DNA of 21,789 nt from Oscillospiraceae bacterium (GTDB lineage: Bacteria; Bacillota; Clostridia; Oscillospirales; Ruminococcaceae): NCBI GenBank assembly GCA_017416665.1, contig JAFQBO010000161.1, positions 1 to 21,789 of the forward strand, given 5' to 3'. Shown piece by piece: positions 20,472-21,789 of the stretch (position 1 is the stretch's first letter; every line of letters starts with the position of its first letter). The notes under the pieces are model-generated. The model was given only the letters and a program-made list of their open reading frames with translations. It made no database searches and was not told the origin of the DNA. A program made the translations under genes and the position numbers.

Positions 20472-21434
20472 ATGAATGATGTAACTCTTATTCTGTACAA
20501 AAACAGCAAAGCCTACGACATTTCAGAGCTGGTTGAAAGTATAAAATGGAAAGGTCGCAAAAGTTCTGCCGCACGTTCACTGAGTGTTTCTCTTGTTGAT
20601 ACGGAAAAAATAAAAAGCGGTATTGACGTTACAAACGGTGACAGCATTGTTTTCAGTTTTAAGGGAAAAGAACTGTTTCGTGGGATAATCATGTCACAGC
20701 AACAGTCTGAAAGCCTGAAAATGCCGATAACTGCTTACGACAACGGCATTTATCTTGCAAACAATAAAGATACTTTCGTGTACGAAAACAAAACCGTACA
20801 CGATATTTTTATTGATGTGTGCAAACGTTTTGGTATCAGATATTCAAATGTTGCAGATGCATCATATAAAATTCCTGAGCTTACAAAGTCCAAAACTACG
20901 GCTTGGGACGTTATTCTTGATGCGATTTCACAGGATTTCAAGGCAACAGGCAACAAATACTGCATACAGTCTTCAAAAGGTACTTTAAGTCTTTTAAAAC
21001 GCTGTGAAAACATTCTTCAATGGGTTCTTGAAACAGGTGAAAATATTATTTCGTATAACAACAAAAAGAGTATAGAAGACATAAAAACACGTTTGAAAAT
21101 TCTTGCAGATGAAGATGCTGTATATGCTGTAAAAAAGAATGAAGCTCTTGAAAAGAAAATCGGTATCTTTCAGGATATTGAAAAAAAGGACGAGGATCTT
21201 TCACAGGCAAAGCTTACTCAGCAAATCAGTGAAACTTTAAAGGAAATCAGCACTCCGGAGATAAGTCTTGATGTGGAGGCTGTTGGAATTCCTGATGTCA
21301 TTTCGGGTACGGGCGTTTATGTGAAAATTGCTCCTCTCAGTATATGCGGTACGTTCTGGGTTGATGAAGATACCCACACTTTCAAAGGAAGCAGTCATAC
21401 AATGAATTTAAAGCTTAATTCTGTAAACAAGTAA
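20472..21434 (+). CDS. xkdQ: baseplate hub protein (XkdQ-like)
   Basis: The product has 320 aa. ATG 20472 has AAAGGAG (20460-20466) five bases upstream, so it is chosen over GTG 20457. Residues 1-60 carry the DVTLILYKNSKAYDISELVE opening and an SARSLSVSLVDT strand. TVHDIFIDVCKRFGIRYSNV, TAWDVILDAISQ and a region of long beta strands follow. The pattern is that of the gp27-like hub proteins (XkdQ/YqbQ) that close the tube and hold the spike. Position after the LysM protein and before XkdR-like fits exactly. Confidence 0.88.
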   Translation: MNDVTLILYKNSKAYDISELVESIKWKGRKSSAARSLSVSLVDTEKIKSGIDVTNGDSIVFSFKGKELFRGIIMSQQQSESLKMPITAYDNGIYLANNKDTFVYENKTVHDIFIDVCKRFGIRYSNVADASYKIPELTKSKTTAWDVILDAISQDFKATGNKYCIQSSKGTLSLLKRCENILQWVLETGENIISYNNKKSIEDIKTRLKILADEDAVYAVKKNEALEKKIGIFQDIEKKDEDLSQAKLTQQISETLKEISTPEISLDVEAVGIPDVISGTGVYVKIAPLSICGTFWVDEDTHTFKGSSHTMNLKLNSVNK

Positions 21435-21445
21435 GGAGGGATTTC

Positions 21446-21682
21446 ATGAACAAAGCTGACAGTTTAAAAGGAATGCTTCAGAAAATGGCACCGTCCGGAA
21501 CTGACCTTATAATCGGTACTGTAATTTTGGAAAATCCATTAAGAGTACAGGCGTTAAATGATGATAAGCTTATTGTCAGACCGACTGTACCTGCACGACT
21601 TTCCAATTTGAAAAACGGCGAATACGTCCATCTGCTTGTTTTAAACGGCGGAAAAAAATACTATGTTCTTGACAGGCGGTGA
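21446..21682 (+). CDS. xkdR: XkdR-like baseplate protein (DUF2577-type)
   Basis: The product has 78 aa, with AAGGAGGG before ATG 21446. A short helix (SLKGMLQKMA) precedes an OB-like strand set: LIIGTVILENPLRVQALND, then KLIVRPTVPARLSNLKNGEY and VHLLVLNGGKKYYVLDRR. This fits the small DUF2577/XkdR proteins that come between hub and XkdS in PBSX-type phages. The call rests mainly on order plus the G-T-V...N-P-L-R/K-V motif. Confidence 0.72.
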   Translation: MNKADSLKGMLQKMAPSGTDLIIGTVILENPLRVQALNDDKLIVRPTVPARLSNLKNGEYVHLLVLNGGKKYYVLDRR

Positions 21683-21686
21683 TTAA

Positions 21687-21789
21687 ATGGCTGTAGATAT
21701 TGAAATTCCTTTATCTGATATAGAGGAAGAAGCAGAAAAGCCGTCACGGACATACTGTCTTGACCTTGACAAAGGGCGTATCATCGGAA
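21687..21789 (+). CDS. xkdS: XkdS-like baseplate protein (DUF2634), 5' end only
   Basis: ATG 21687 lies four bases after the previous stop (TGA 21680-21682), with GGCGGTGA as a weak site. The visible 34 codons begin MAVDIEIPLSDIEEEAEKP and continue RTYCLDLDKGRIIG. The T-Y-x-L-D-x-x-x-G-R-I-x-G motif is characteristic of DUF2634/XkdS proteins near the baseplate wedge. The gene runs off the right edge. Confidence 0.78.
   Translation, partial: MAVDIEIPLSDIEEEAEKPSRTYCLDLDKGRIIG

Noticed and set aside
1..21789. CRISPR array, tRNA or rRNA genes, integrase attachment sites
   Set aside because: No regularly spaced direct repeats, cloverleaf-like sequence, rRNA-like stretch or matching att core was seen.

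Overview
The window is AT-rich, reads almost entirely on the + strand, and has strong AGGAGG-type ribosome binding sites. This points to a low-GC Firmicute. The codon style and mosaic phage content suggest a gut clostridium such as a Ruminococcus relative (inference only; no rRNA or host marker is present). From about 0.9 kb to the right edge it is the packaging, head and contractile-tail module of a prophage. The head-tail order matches the PBSX/skin (xkd/yqb) type, and the genes before the terminase look Mu-like (a DUF3486-type protein).

Layout. 1-220: fragment of an AraC-type regulator cut by an IS200-like insertion. 190-845: the decayed IS200-like element with a frameshifted transposase. 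919-965: a 17-bp perfect inverted repeat containing an extended -10 promoter, just before the first phage gene. 991-2669: DUF2730-like membrane/coiled-coil protein, winged-helix protein, DUF3486 protein, and a NusG paralog of LoaP type. 2670-2912: non-coding leader with hairpins and a terminator. 2913-8215: small-terminase-like protein, large terminase, portal, and a MuF minor head protein with a C-terminal EndoU-type nuclease domain, then a candidate immunity gene. 8216-8414: second non-coding leader with two terminators and a long hairpin. 8415-12824: XkdF-type protease, capsid, connectors, tail terminator and small accessory proteins, interrupted by a 108-bp GC-rich MITE-like repeat. 12827-14601: sheath and tail tube. 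14602-15015: a compact type I toxin-antitoxin locus. 15016-21789: tail chaperones joined by a -1 frameshift site, tape measure, LysM protein, baseplate hub, XkdR-like and the start of XkdS-like.

How it works together. The late genes lie in one direction with short gaps or overlaps, but the run is crossed by several intrinsic terminators. A NusG/LoaP-like antiterminator is encoded near its front, so the favoured model is that this protein lets RNA polymerase read the whole operon. Two cargo units ride in the structural operon: the MuF-EndoU toxin with its probable immunity protein, and the antisense-RNA-controlled small hydrophobic toxin between tail tube and chaperone. No integrase, repressor, transposase of Mu type, replication or lysis gene lies inside the window.
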